Source: Breoghania sp963678585
Lineage (GTDB): Bacteria > Pseudomonadota > Alphaproteobacteria > Rhizobiales > Stappiaceae
DNA length: 64,000 nt
Reading direction: 5' to 3'
Assembly (NCBI GenBank): GCA_963678585.2
Contig: CAXXGA010000001.1
Location: forward strand, 186,001 to 250,000
Each line of letters begins with the position of its first letter. Within the stretch, counting starts at the first letter, position 1. A program made the translations under genes and the position numbers. Of the stretch, positions 9,454 through 18,081 are shown in pieces. Below the pieces are notes generated by a model that was not told the DNA's origin, did no database searches, and worked only from the letters and a program-made list of their open reading frames with translations.

Positions 9454-10104
9454 ATGGACCCCTACGAGCACATGTACGATGCCGGTGACGGCAATGAAGC
9501 CATCACTCTTGTCCTCCTGCACGGCAGCGGCGGCGACGCCGCGAACTTCATGCGCGTAGGACGCACGGCAGCGCCCAAGGCGGCCCTGCTGGCGGTGGAA
9601 GGCAACGTAGACGAACACGGCATGGCTCGTTTCTACCGGCGCGTATCGGCGGACGAATACGATCTGGAGGATCTGTTCGACCGTGCGACGGCTCTTGCCG
9701 GTTTCCTGACCGACGTGCTGAACCGCCACGGGCGCGATCCTCGCCGCGCGGTGGGCGTCGGCTATTCGAACGGCGCCAACATGCTGGCGAACCTGCTCTT
9801 CACCCGACCGCAGGTACTGGGCGGATACGTGCTGATGCACCCAACTGTGCCCTACAAGCCCACCCCCAATGTCGGCATCGCGCGAAAGCCGGTGCTGATC
9901 ACCGCAGGAACGGACGATCCGGTGGCCACCGAAGACAATGTGCGCGACCTTCAGACCTGGCTGGAAGCGCAAGGTGCGGCGGTTGACGTGATGGTGCATG
10001 ACGGCAAGCAGGAACTGCGCGACGAGGAAGTGGCCCGGCTTTCCGCCTGGCTCAGCCAGATCGCCGCCGCAGACCGGGCGCGGCCGGTATTCACCACCGC
10101 CTGA
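9454..10104 (+). CDS. Alpha/beta hydrolase, phospholipase/carboxylesterase-like
   Basis: The 216-residue protein has the oxyanion region LLHGSGGDAANF at about 21-32, the nucleophile elbow GYSNG with Ser105, and the acidic residue in TAGTDDPV near 154. In the family the catalytic His sits in a GH(Q/E)L motif near the C-terminus; here the aligned segment reads DGKQEL, so Lys185 replaces it, with a His three residues earlier. It is either a diverged esterase that uses another base, or inactive. The gene stands alone, convergent with the ChbG-like gene. Confidence 0.82.
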   Translation: MDPYEHMYDAGDGNEAITLVLLHGSGGDAANFMRVGRTAAPKAALLAVEGNVDEHGMARFYRRVSADEYDLEDLFDRATALAGFLTDVLNRHGRDPRRAVGVGYSNGANMLANLLFTRPQVLGGYVLMHPTVPYKPTPNVGIARKPVLITAGTDDPVATEDNVRDLQTWLEAQGAAVDVMVHDGKQELRDEEVARLSAWLSQIAAADRARPVFTTA

Positions 10105-10157
10105 CGGCACCCCTCACCCAAATTCTGTGCCGCCTCAAGGCTCGCCCCCGGGGCCGC

Positions 10158-10952
10158 CTAGAAAAGGAAGATGTCCTTTTCCGTCAGCGCGAGAAGGAAA
10201 TCGGAGCTGTTCAGATAGTTGAACTGGGCCTGCCGGGCGTGGGCCTCCGCGTCCGAAGCCATGCTGCGCAGATGCTCGTCCGGCTCGGCCGGGGCGCACC
10301 ACACGGTGGTCCCGTCCCGTCGCCCTTCCAGTGCGCGCCAGAAGAAGCGGTGCAGCAGGCCGGCATCCTCCGTCAGCGGCATAGTAACCGCCTCGCGATT
10401 GGTTTCCCCGCCCAGCCTGCGGATGCGCCGCGCCAGCAGGCGGCTGCGCAAACGTTCCGGCTGACTGAACAGGAAATCCGGCATTTCCACGCCATATGTT
10501 TCCGCCATCACCTCCACCGCCAGCTTGGCGAGCGCGGCATTGCGGTCCATCTGGTCACGCATCGCGACAAAGGCCGGGCGGCGGCCGTAATAATCCTCGA
10601 AGCTCTTCACCTGTGCGGCGATCTCCGCCTTGATCGCGGCGGCGGGCAGGAGGCCAATGGGTCTGCGCATGGCGTAGTAGCGCGGCGCGGGCAGGCGCGG
10701 ACCGAAGATCTGCCGGGCGGGATCGGAAACGGGCGCAAACGGGCGACAGAGCGCCAGCGTCAGCCCGATGAGGGTGCGCGAATTGCGATCCTCGACCTGT
10801 TCGCGAAGCGGCAGGTATTCGCGCGACCAACGGTTTGACGCGACCACGCAGCCGACCGCCGTCAGCCTGTTGTCGGCCAAAAGCGTGCGGATGGCCCTGT
10901 CGACACCGAAGGCGATGCCGTAATCGAGCGCGGTCAGGACGATGCGTTTCAT
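10158..10952 (-). CDS. ChbG/HpnK (YdjC)-like deacetylase family protein, catalytic residues degenerate
   Basis: The 264-residue protein starts at the ATG for MKRIVLTALDYG. It keeps the overall YdjC order, but the metal-site motifs are altered: ADDFG is ALDYG (residues 8-12), GLHL is GLTL (63-66), and the HxH-type segment is AFVAMRDQMDRN (128-138) without histidine. Active members remove N-acetyl groups from sugars using a divalent metal; this one probably cannot. It is encoded on the same strand as a GT39 and a GT2-GtrA glycosyltransferase, suggesting a structural or substrate-binding role in envelope glycan or lipid A decoration. Confidence 0.72.
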   Translation of the reverse strand: MKRIVLTALDYGIAFGVDRAIRTLLADNRLTAVGCVVASNRWSREYLPLREQVEDRNSRTLIGLTLALCRPFAPVSDPARQIFGPRLPAPRYYAMRRPIGLLPAAAIKAEIAAQVKSFEDYYGRRPAFVAMRDQMDRNAALAKLAVEVMAETYGVEMPDFLFSQPERLRSRLLARRIRRLGGETNREAVTMPLTEDAGLLHRFFWRALEGRRDGTTVWCAPAEPDEHLRSMASDAEAHARQAQFNYLNSSDFLLALTEKDIFLF

Positions 10953-11089
10953 GGCTTCAGCGCCACCTCGCCAAAGTTCGAAGCATTCGGGGAATAATGC
11001 AACTGATATGCAACGCGAGCGGGACTTCGAGCGCACTATGGAAGCGACGCGCCGGAAAACCCCGTCTCTTCAATCCTTAACCGGAAGAG

Positions 11090-12652
11090 TTACCTGGTGT
11101 CTTGCGAAAAAATCGACGCAGGTCCACCGACCGGTCCCGCAAGACGATAGACACGCAGGGTTTCAAGCTCCACACCACGCACCGTGCGCGGGATTTCGCC
11201 AAGCTGCTCCACCGTTGAAAAACGCGCGCGCAGCGCAGCCGAGTGATCGCGCCGGGTGACGGCCACATAAAGCGCAGGCCGCGCGATGACCGCCGGATCG
11301 GGCGCGGGCGCCATGGCGTAGCGGATGCGTTCATCGAGTTGGAGGACGGGGAGTTTCGAGCCTGCCTGATCGAGCGCGAAGGCAAGCTGGCCGGTCATGC
11401 CATAGGCGGAAGTCGCCACCCATGCCGCGTCCTCGCGTTCCGCCATCGCCCCAAGCTCGCGGGCGATTTCCTGCCAGCCGCGAAGCTGGAAGGTCGGATC
11501 CTTGCGCGCCAGAGACCCGGTCAAAGGGTTGACCGCGTGGACATAGATCGCAAACGAGACGGCGACGCCAAGCGGCACGCCGAATTTGGCGAGCCCGCGC
11601 CAAAGTTTTGCAAAAAGCCCCGCGCGCCCTTCCGCATCCGCAGACACGAAGGCCGCCATCAGCACGAGGGCCGGGAAAAGCGGTGCGGGCCAGTTGGCCT
11701 GTACGCGGGCATGCAGCGAATGGAAGAGCAGATAGAAGAAGAACGGCAGGGAGGTGCAAAGAAGCAGGCTCCACGCATCCTCGCGATCCACCAGAGTGCG
11801 TTTCACCGCGATGCCGATACCGACAAGCGCGATGAGCGCGATGGCCGGATTGAGTAGCCCCAGTTCCGCGCCGATGAACTCGCCGATGAAGCGGCCCGTC
11901 CATTGGTGCGGCACGGCGCGGCCGAACTGCTTGACGAAGGAGGCCCAGTCATGGGCCGCGTTCCACCAGATGACCGGTGCGGTGATCAGCATCGCCAGAA
12001 TGCCGCCCGCCCAGAGCTGCCATGTGGCGAAGGCGCGGCGCGCACGCGGGCTCACGAGAAGCCACAGGATGATGCCCGCCCCCAGAAACAGCACCGAGTA
12101 TTTGGAAATCAGGCCGAGCCCGGCGAAAAGGCCGACGGCGAGGAACCAGTTGGCGTTGCCCCTATCGAGCCATTCCGCCAGCGCCCAGATCGTCAGCCCC
12201 CAGAAAAGGACGGACGGCGTGTCGGGCGTCGCAATCAGGCTGCCGATGCCAATGAGGATCGTGGCGTTGAAGAAGAGAACCGCCCATCCGGCAGCCCTGT
12301 GGCTGTGCAGCAAAACGCCGGTGCGCCACAGCGCCAGCGAGCCGAGCGCGGTTGCCAGAATGCCGGAAAGGCGCACGCCCAGCGCGTTGTCGCCCACAAG
12401 CGCCTGACCCGCGGCGATCCACCAGCCGATCATCGGGGGGTGGTCGTAATAGCCTGCAGCCGGGTTCAGGCCCCAGAGCCGGTAATAGGCCTCATCCTCG
12501 GAAAGCCAGGCATGACCGCCCGCCCAGATGCGGATGGCGGTGAGCGCCAGCACGAAGGCGATGAGCGCGGGCGGCCTCAGCCACCATTGAAGCGGTCGCT
12601 GGTCGTTCCATTCACGCCAGGCGCGCCTGTCGCTCATCGTGCCTGCCGACAT
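11090..12652 (-). CDS. Glycosyltransferase family 39 (ArnT/RgtA-like) integral membrane protein
   Basis: The 520-residue protein has about ten or more membrane helices and the GT39/PMT_2 signature: an acidic residue pair after the first helix (LSEDEAYY) and the YYDHPP motif. Such enzymes transfer sugars from polyprenyl phosphate donors to lipid A, core sugars or proteins on the periplasmic face (ArnT for aminoarabinose, Rgt enzymes for galacturonate in rhizobia). It begins 3 nt after the stop of the GT2-GtrA gene, which is expected to make the donor. The actual sugar is not determinable. Confidence 0.88.
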   Translation of the reverse strand: MSAGTMSDRRAWREWNDQRPLQWWLRPPALIAFVLALTAIRIWAGGHAWLSEDEAYYRLWGLNPAAGYYDHPPMIGWWIAAGQALVGDNALGVRLSGILATALGSLALWRTGVLLHSHRAAGWAVLFFNATILIGIGSLIATPDTPSVLFWGLTIWALAEWLDRGNANWFLAVGLFAGLGLISKYSVLFLGAGIILWLLVSPRARRAFATWQLWAGGILAMLITAPVIWWNAAHDWASFVKQFGRAVPHQWTGRFIGEFIGAELGLLNPAIALIALVGIGIAVKRTLVDREDAWSLLLCTSLPFFFYLLFHSLHARVQANWPAPLFPALVLMAAFVSADAEGRAGLFAKLWRGLAKFGVPLGVAVSFAIYVHAVNPLTGSLARKDPTFQLRGWQEIARELGAMAEREDAAWVATSAYGMTGQLAFALDQAGSKLPVLQLDERIRYAMAPAPDPAVIARPALYVAVTRRDHSAALRARFSTVEQLGEIPRTVRGVELETLRVYRLAGPVGGPASIFSQDTR

Positions 12653-12655
12653 GAC

Positions 12656-13822
12656 TCAGCCCTTGCGCCAGGTGAGAACGGAGCTCGCCGCATAGTTCCA
12701 CACCGCGCCCATGGCCGCACCGGCGGTGCCAGCCAGCCACCACGACGTTTCCATGCCGTAGATCCAGTCGGCCACGCCCACATTGGCGACGACGCCGACC
12801 GAACACACCAGATAGAAGCTCAACAGCCCCTTCACCGCGGCAAAGCCCTTCAGGCGGCGGTCACGATAGGTCAGGTGGTTGTTCAGGAAGAAGTTCCACG
12901 TCATGGCGATGACGGTGGCGAAAAGCTGTGACTGTCCGAAGGGCAGCGCGATCAGGGCTGCGCGTAGGCTCGCCAGATGCACCACCACGCCCGATGCGCC
13001 GACAAGGCCGAACATCAGGAAGCGGACGGAGACGATATCGCGGGTGAGCTTGGAGACCAGCAGGCCCAGATATTCCAGCGTCACCAGCGTATCGAGCTTG
13101 CTCTCGCCGTGAAGCCTTTCGCGGAAGACGAAGGGAAGTTCCTTCACCCGAAGCGCGCCCTTTGCCGACGCCGCGATATCGAGCATGATCTTGAAGCCCT
13201 GGCTCGAAAGCTTCGGGGCAACCGCATCCACCTTATCGCGGCGGATGGCGAAAAAGCCGCTCATGGGATCGGAAAGCTCGACACCCAGCAGGACGCGCGC
13301 CAGCGAATTGGCGACGCCCGAACCCCATGCGCGGGTAGCCGAAAGCCCCTCGCCCACCGTGCCGCCTTCCACGAAGCGGCTGGCGACGACAAGATCGGCC
13401 TCATCGGCGCGCAAAAGGTTCAGCATGCGCGGCAGCAGGCTTTCATCGTGCTGGAGATCGGCGTCCATGACGGCGACGAAAGGTGCGGAGCTTGCCAGCA
13501 TGCCTTCCACGCAGGCGCCCGAAAGTCCGCGCCGCCCGACGCGACGGATGCAGCGGATGCGCGGATCGCTGCGCGCGATCTCCTTGGCGACCTCCGCCGT
13601 GCCGTCGGGCGAATTGTCATCCACGAAGACCGCTTCCCATGCGATACCGGCAAGGGCTGCGTCCAGCTTTTCAACGATCAGCGGAACGTTGGCCTTCTCG
13701 TTGTAGGTCGGTAGCACGACGGTCAGTTCCGCCGGCTTGAAGGGGGAAGGCACGGGGGAGACGGGCCGGGATGCGCCCGCCTGCGTCTCTGCCTCGGTGG
13801 AGGCTGTCTCGGTCAATTGCAT
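12656..13822 (-). CDS. Bifunctional glycosyltransferase family 2 / GtrA-like protein
   Basis: With the ATG at 13822 the protein has 388 residues. About 30-255 is a GT2 domain similar to dolichol/undecaprenyl-phosphate sugar synthases (VVLPTYNEKANV, VDDNSPDG, the DxD-type MDADLQHD, and SDPMSGFFAIRRD). About 265-388 is a four-helix GtrA domain (FLMFGLVGASGVVVHL, WNFFLNNHLTYRDRRLKG). It likely makes a polyprenyl-phosphate sugar and helps flip it for the adjacent GT39 transferase. Upstream in-frame residues lack domain character and are excluded. It is first gene of a probable three-gene operon. Confidence 0.88.
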   Translation of the reverse strand: MQLTETASTEAETQAGASRPVSPVPSPFKPAELTVVLPTYNEKANVPLIVEKLDAALAGIAWEAVFVDDNSPDGTAEVAKEIARSDPRIRCIRRVGRRGLSGACVEGMLASSAPFVAVMDADLQHDESLLPRMLNLLRADEADLVVASRFVEGGTVGEGLSATRAWGSGVANSLARVLLGVELSDPMSGFFAIRRDKVDAVAPKLSSQGFKIMLDIAASAKGALRVKELPFVFRERLHGESKLDTLVTLEYLGLLVSKLTRDIVSVRFLMFGLVGASGVVVHLASLRAALIALPFGQSQLFATVIAMTWNFFLNNHLTYRDRRLKGFAAVKGLLSFYLVCSVGVVANVGVADWIYGMETSWWLAGTAGAAMGAVWNYAASSVLTWRKG

Positions 13823-14101
13823 GAAACGTCCGCTGGTGAGAGCGCAAGACAACACCTTGCGCCCGGAACCCAAGTCGCGCGGACCATAGCCAAACGTCGC
13901 GCTTTTGCAAGGCACCGGATCAGCGCGGGGGCATTTCGTGAAGGCTGCCGTTGCGCCAGACTGGCAAAGGCCCGGCAGGAATGCCGAGGATGAAAGCACT
14001 CTGGCACAAAACCTCCCTCTGCCCTATATCGCGGGCGTCGCCCAGACATGCCGCAGGGTGACCCACTTTTGCTCACGTGAAGCCCGGAAAGCCTGCTGCC
14101 C

Positions 14102-14539
14102 ATGACCCTGCCCGATATCCGCCCCGCCGTTCAGCGCGTTCCGGCCCATCCTTCCATCACGCGGGAGCAGATCGATGAGCTGGTGGAGCGCTTCTACGGC
14201 CGCGTACAGGGCGATCCGCGGCTTGGGACCGTCTTTGCCGGGCGGGTTGCGGACTGGGGCCCGCATCTGGCGAAGATGAAACTCTTCTGGGCCTCGGTGC
14301 TTCTCAAGACCGGCGAATACAAGGGAAAGCCGGTACCTGCCCATTTCGTGATGAAAGAGGTGGTCGAGGACGATTTCCGCATCTGGCTTGAGCATTTCAG
14401 GACAACGGTTGCGGAGATTTTCGAACCCGACGCGCGACCCGTCATCATCGCGCATGCAGAGCGCATCGCCTCCAGCCTCTGGATGGCGATGTTCGCAAGC
14501 CCGTTCGACAAGAAGCCGGATTATCTGACGACGGTTTGA
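14102..14539 (+). CDS. Group III truncated hemoglobin
   Basis: The 145-residue protein has the group III truncated globin pattern (ITREQIDELVERFYGRVQGDPRLGTVFAGRVADWGPHLAKMKLFWASVLL). The likely proximal heme His is His81 in KPVPAH, with Trp and Phe packing around it. Group III globins (Ctb type) are linked to oxygen or nitric oxide chemistry in the cytoplasm. It is a single gene, convergent with the amidase. Confidence 0.92.
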   Translation: MTLPDIRPAVQRVPAHPSITREQIDELVERFYGRVQGDPRLGTVFAGRVADWGPHLAKMKLFWASVLLKTGEYKGKPVPAHFVMKEVVEDDFRIWLEHFRTTVAEIFEPDARPVIIAHAERIASSLWMAMFASPFDKKPDYLTTV

Positions 14540-14546
14540 GGCGAAC

Positions 14547-15977
14547 CTATTCGGCACCTTCCGGCACTCGGTCCAGCCAGTCGGTCGCCGCCTCATAGGC
14601 AGCGCCCAGCGCCAGCAGAGCCTTTTCCGCGCGTGCGGGTGCGATGAGCTGGAAGCCCATGGGAAGCCCCGCCGCGCCGAAGCCCGCAGGCAAGGCAAGT
14701 GTGGGCAGACCCAGCAGGCTCACCGGCACCACCACCTCCATCCAGCGGTGATAGGTGTCCATAGGACGGCCTGCGATTTCCTTGGGCCATGTCCATTCCG
14801 CGGGGAACGGGAAGACCTGCGCGGAGGGCAGCACCAGATAATCGTAGCGCGAGAAGAGCCGCAGCACGGCGCGCAGCCATGCGGTACGCTCCGTGGACGC
14901 ATGAGACACATCGCTCGCGGAGAGCTTCAGCCCGTTCTCGATTTCCCAGATGGCTTCCGGCTTCAGCTTCTCCCGCTTTGCCGGATCGCCGTAGAGCCCC
15001 TTCAGGTTCGAGGCGACGACCGCGTGGCGCAGCGTCGTCCATGAGCGCCAGACGCGATCCATGCCGAAACCCGGCCTTGCCTCTTCCACCACACAGCCCA
15101 TGTCGGAAAAAACATTCAGCGCATCGCGGCAGAGATCGAGGATGCCGGGTTCGAACGGCAGGTAGCCGTCGAGATCGCCCAGCCATCCGATGCGCAGGCC
15201 CTTGGGGTCGATCTCGCCAATCTCGCGGAATTCCGAGCCGTCGCCGTCCAGCGTCTGGGGTGCGCGCGGATCGTATCCGGCAAGCGTCGCGAAAAGGGCC
15301 GCCACATCGGCCACGGAACGGCCCATCGGCCCGTCGGTCGCAAGGCCGGGGCCATAGACATCGGTTGAGGGCAGAGCGGGCACGCGGCCGAAGGTCGGGC
15401 GCAGCGAGACGATGTTGTTGAAGGCGGCCGGATTGCGCAGCGATCCCATCATGTCGCTGCCGTCGGCGACAGAGACAAGCCGCATGGCAAGCGCCGCCCC
15501 TGCCCCGCCGGAGGAGCCGCCCGCCGTTTTCGATGTATCCCACGGATTGCGCGTCACCCCGAAAACCGGGTTGTAGCTGTGCGATCCGAGGCCGAATTCC
15601 GGCGTGTTGGTCTTGCCGATGATCAGCGCGCCGTCTGCCCGCATGCGCGCCACATGGGCCTCGTCCTCGCGGGGGATGTAGCTGGCAAAGAGCGGCGATC
15701 CATGCGTGGTGACGAGGTCTTTCGTCTCCGCGAGATCCTTCACCGCGACGGGGATGCCGTGAAGCCAGCCGCGCGAACGGCCCTCGGCGAGTTCACCGTC
15801 GCAGGCGCGCGCCTCCTCCATCAGGCTGTCGGCATCGCGCAGGCTGATAACGGCGTTGATCGCGGGGTTCAGACGATCGATGCGGGAAAGCGTCGCCTCC
15901 ATCACCTCGGCGCATGAGACCTTCCGCTCATGAATGAGGGCGGAAAGCTCAAACGCGCCGAGAGATGCGAGGTTCAT
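14547..15977 (-). CDS. Amidase (amidase-signature family)
   Basis: The 476-residue protein contains the full Ser-cisSer-Lys triad: Lys80 in GIPVAVKDL, Ser155 in AGGSSGGAG, and nucleophile Ser179 in GSDMMGSLRNPA. The 24-residue gap between the two serines is standard. It hydrolyses an amide to an acid and ammonia; the substrate is unknown, and it is not GatA by context. It starts 6 bp after hisG and is probably transcribed with the hisS-hisZ-hisG operon. Confidence 0.92.
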   Translation of the reverse strand: MNLASLGAFELSALIHERKVSCAEVMEATLSRIDRLNPAINAVISLRDADSLMEEARACDGELAEGRSRGWLHGIPVAVKDLAETKDLVTTHGSPLFASYIPREDEAHVARMRADGALIIGKTNTPEFGLGSHSYNPVFGVTRNPWDTSKTAGGSSGGAGAALAMRLVSVADGSDMMGSLRNPAAFNNIVSLRPTFGRVPALPSTDVYGPGLATDGPMGRSVADVAALFATLAGYDPRAPQTLDGDGSEFREIGEIDPKGLRIGWLGDLDGYLPFEPGILDLCRDALNVFSDMGCVVEEARPGFGMDRVWRSWTTLRHAVVASNLKGLYGDPAKREKLKPEAIWEIENGLKLSASDVSHASTERTAWLRAVLRLFSRYDYLVLPSAQVFPFPAEWTWPKEIAGRPMDTYHRWMEVVVPVSLLGLPTLALPAGFGAAGLPMGFQLIAPARAEKALLALGAAYEAATDWLDRVPEGAE

Positions 15978-15983
15978 GAAGGC

Positions 15984-16955
15984 TTATCCCTGAATGCGCG
16001 TTACCAGCGGATCGAAGAAGGGGTTGGTCGTCTCGAAGACATAGTCGAGCGTGGAGACGACCACGGACCCGGCGCCCGCATCGCGCAGGTAGGTCGCGCA
16101 ATCGGCCACATCGCCCGCCGGGCAATGGAGGACCAGCGGCTGGCCTTCCGGCGTGCCGAAGGGCGCGGTGCAGCCGTAGCTTTCGCCCGCCACCGTCGCC
16201 ACCGCTTTCGGGTCGGCGACCAGCGCGCGGATTTCCTTCACCGTGCGCGCATTCTCTTCAGCCGCAATGCGGTCGAGGATGGCGCGGGCGGCGGCCAGCG
16301 CCGTGCCGGACCAATGCGCGTTCATGGAGGCGACGAGGTGCGCCTTGCTCTTCAGGATCACGCCGTCGTCGAGGATCTTGAGATTGTTGGCGACCAGCGT
16401 GGAGCCCGTGGTGGTGATATCGACGATGAACTCCGCAGAGCCTGCCGCCGGTGCGCCTTCGGTCGCGCCCGCCGATTCCACGATCCGGTAATCCGCGATG
16501 CCGTGATCGGCGAAGAAACCGCGCGTCAGACGGACGTATTTGGTCGCGATCCGCATCCGGCGACCGTGGCGGCCACGGAAATCGGAGGCGACGTCAGAGA
16601 GGTCCGCCATGGTGGAAACGTCGATCCACGCCTTCGGCACGGCCACGACCACATCCGCCGGACCGAAGCCCAGCGAGGCGACGAGATGGGTCATCTCCGC
16701 GGGACGGTCGATGCTCTCATGGACGAGATCGAGGCCCGTGACGCCCATGTGGACGGAGCCTGCGGAAATCTCGCGCGCGATCTCGGAGGCCGAGAGGAAG
16801 GCGATCTCGACACCGTCGAGGCCCTTGATGCGGCCACGGTAATTGCGGTCGCCGCCCGGACGCTCGATGGTGAGGCCCGCACGGGCGAAAAAGGCGTGGG
16901 TGTTTTCCTGAAGCCGCCCCTTGGAGGGGATGGCGATGATCAGATTGTCGCTCAT
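15984..16955 (-). CDS. hisG: ATP phosphoribosyltransferase
   Basis: The 323-residue protein catalyses the first step of histidine synthesis (ATP + PRPP to phosphoribosyl-ATP). Visible motifs are IAIPSKGRLQENT at the N-terminus and the PRPP loop in EFIVDITTTGSTLVANNL. About the last 95 residues form an ACT-like extension (VLHCPAGDVADCATYLRDAGAGSVVV). HisZ-dependent short HisG proteins usually have about 210-235 residues, so the length with hisZ next door is notable. The ATG overlaps the hisZ stop (ATGA) with GAAGGAG upstream, so it is translationally coupled. Confidence 0.95.
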   Translation of the reverse strand: MSDNLIIAIPSKGRLQENTHAFFARAGLTIERPGGDRNYRGRIKGLDGVEIAFLSASEIAREISAGSVHMGVTGLDLVHESIDRPAEMTHLVASLGFGPADVVVAVPKAWIDVSTMADLSDVASDFRGRHGRRMRIATKYVRLTRGFFADHGIADYRIVESAGATEGAPAAGSAEFIVDITTTGSTLVANNLKILDDGVILKSKAHLVASMNAHWSGTALAAARAILDRIAAEENARTVKEIRALVADPKAVATVAGESYGCTAPFGTPEGQPLVLHCPAGDVADCATYLRDAGAGSVVVSTLDYVFETTNPFFDPLVTRIQG

Positions 16956-18073
16956 GCCTTGGCTCCTTCCGAGATGCGTTCAATCCAGATCGAGAAGCCG
17001 ACGGCGGGAACATCCTCGCCTGCGCCCAGAAGCGCCAGCAGCTTGTCGTAGCGCCCGCCGCCTGCGACCGGCGGATGGGCAATGGCTGTCGCGGCATCGT
17101 GCAGCTCGAAAACGAAGCCGGTGTAATAGTCGAGACGACGCCCGAAATCGGCGGCAAATGTGATCGCATCGAGCGGCAGGCCGCGCTCCGCAATGAGCTT
17201 TGCGCGCTCGCGGAAATCCGCGATGGGACCGGCAAGGTCGAGTCCGGCTTCCCTTGCAAACGCTTCCAGCGCCGCGCCCGCTTCCTCAAGACTTCCCGAG
17301 ATATCGAGGAAGCGCGTCAGCGTGGCCGCCGCCTGCGGGCCAATACCCGCACCCGTGGCAAGCGCCGCCTGTTCCAGAAAACGTTCCGCGATTTCACCGG
17401 CGGAGCGTCCACCGACGGCCTCGATGCCTGCGATGGAGAGAAGATCCTCCACCACGGCATGTGCCGCATCGGGGTCCGCACCTTCCAATGCTGCGAGGAA
17501 GCCGAGGCGGGCGTCCTTTTCCGCCGCCTCGCTGCCCGCCATGCGCTCGATGGCGCGATCCAGCCGCTTGCGGTCGCCGAAGAGATCACGCAGACGACGA
17601 CGCCAGACCTTGGGCAGGCCCAGCGCCTCGATCACACCGATGAAGAGCGCCTCGTCGCCGACGCGGATCGCGGGCGCGCGTCCGCCCAGCTTGTCGACGG
17701 CCTCAACGGCCAGCGCCAGCATGTCGGCGTCCGCCGCCAGACGGTCGGTACGGCCGATGTTTTCCGCGCCCACCTGATGGATTTCGCCCAGTTCATCGGG
17801 ACGCTGGCGGAAGACGAGGCCGGAATAAAAATAAGCCGCCTTGCGCGCCGCAGCGCCCTCGGCCAGATGGTTGCGCGCAACGGGAATGGTGAAATCCGGG
17901 CGCAGGCAGAGGTCGAGACCGTCCTGCCCGGAGGTCAGGAAAAGGCGGCGGCGAATGTCCTCGCCGGCCAGATCGAGAAAGACGTCCGCCGGTTGCAGGA
18001 TCGGCGGGGCGATATGGTGATAGCCGCCGGCCTGAAACAGGGGAGCCAGGGCATCCAAGCGGTCATCAGCCAT
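16952..18073 (-). CDS. hisZ: ATP phosphoribosyltransferase regulatory subunit
   Basis: The 373-residue protein is a HisRS catalytic-domain paralogue: FRQRPDELGEIHQVGAE in place of motif 2, GRRLDYYTGFVFEL and GGGRYDKLLALLG near the end, and no anticodon-binding domain. HisZ binds HisG and mediates histidine feedback. ATG 18073 has GAGGA 5 nt upstream; ATG 18085 overlaps the hisS stop (ATGA) but has no ribosome site. It lies between hisS and hisG with overlapping ends. Confidence 0.95.
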   Translation of the reverse strand: MADDRLDALAPLFQAGGYHHIAPPILQPADVFLDLAGEDIRRRLFLTSGQDGLDLCLRPDFTIPVARNHLAEGAAARKAAYFYSGLVFRQRPDELGEIHQVGAENIGRTDRLAADADMLALAVEAVDKLGGRAPAIRVGDEALFIGVIEALGLPKVWRRRLRDLFGDRKRLDRAIERMAGSEAAEKDARLGFLAALEGADPDAAHAVVEDLLSIAGIEAVGGRSAGEIAERFLEQAALATGAGIGPQAAATLTRFLDISGSLEEAGAALEAFAREAGLDLAGPIADFRERAKLIAERGLPLDAITFAADFGRRLDYYTGFVFELHDAATAIAHPPVAGGGRYDKLLALLGAGEDVPAVGFSIWIERISEGAKA

Positions 18074-18081
18074 CGTTTTCC

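Noticed and set aside
16952..18073. hisZ as a second histidyl-tRNA synthetase
   Set aside because: It lacks the anticodon-binding domain and sits directly before hisG, as hisZ does.
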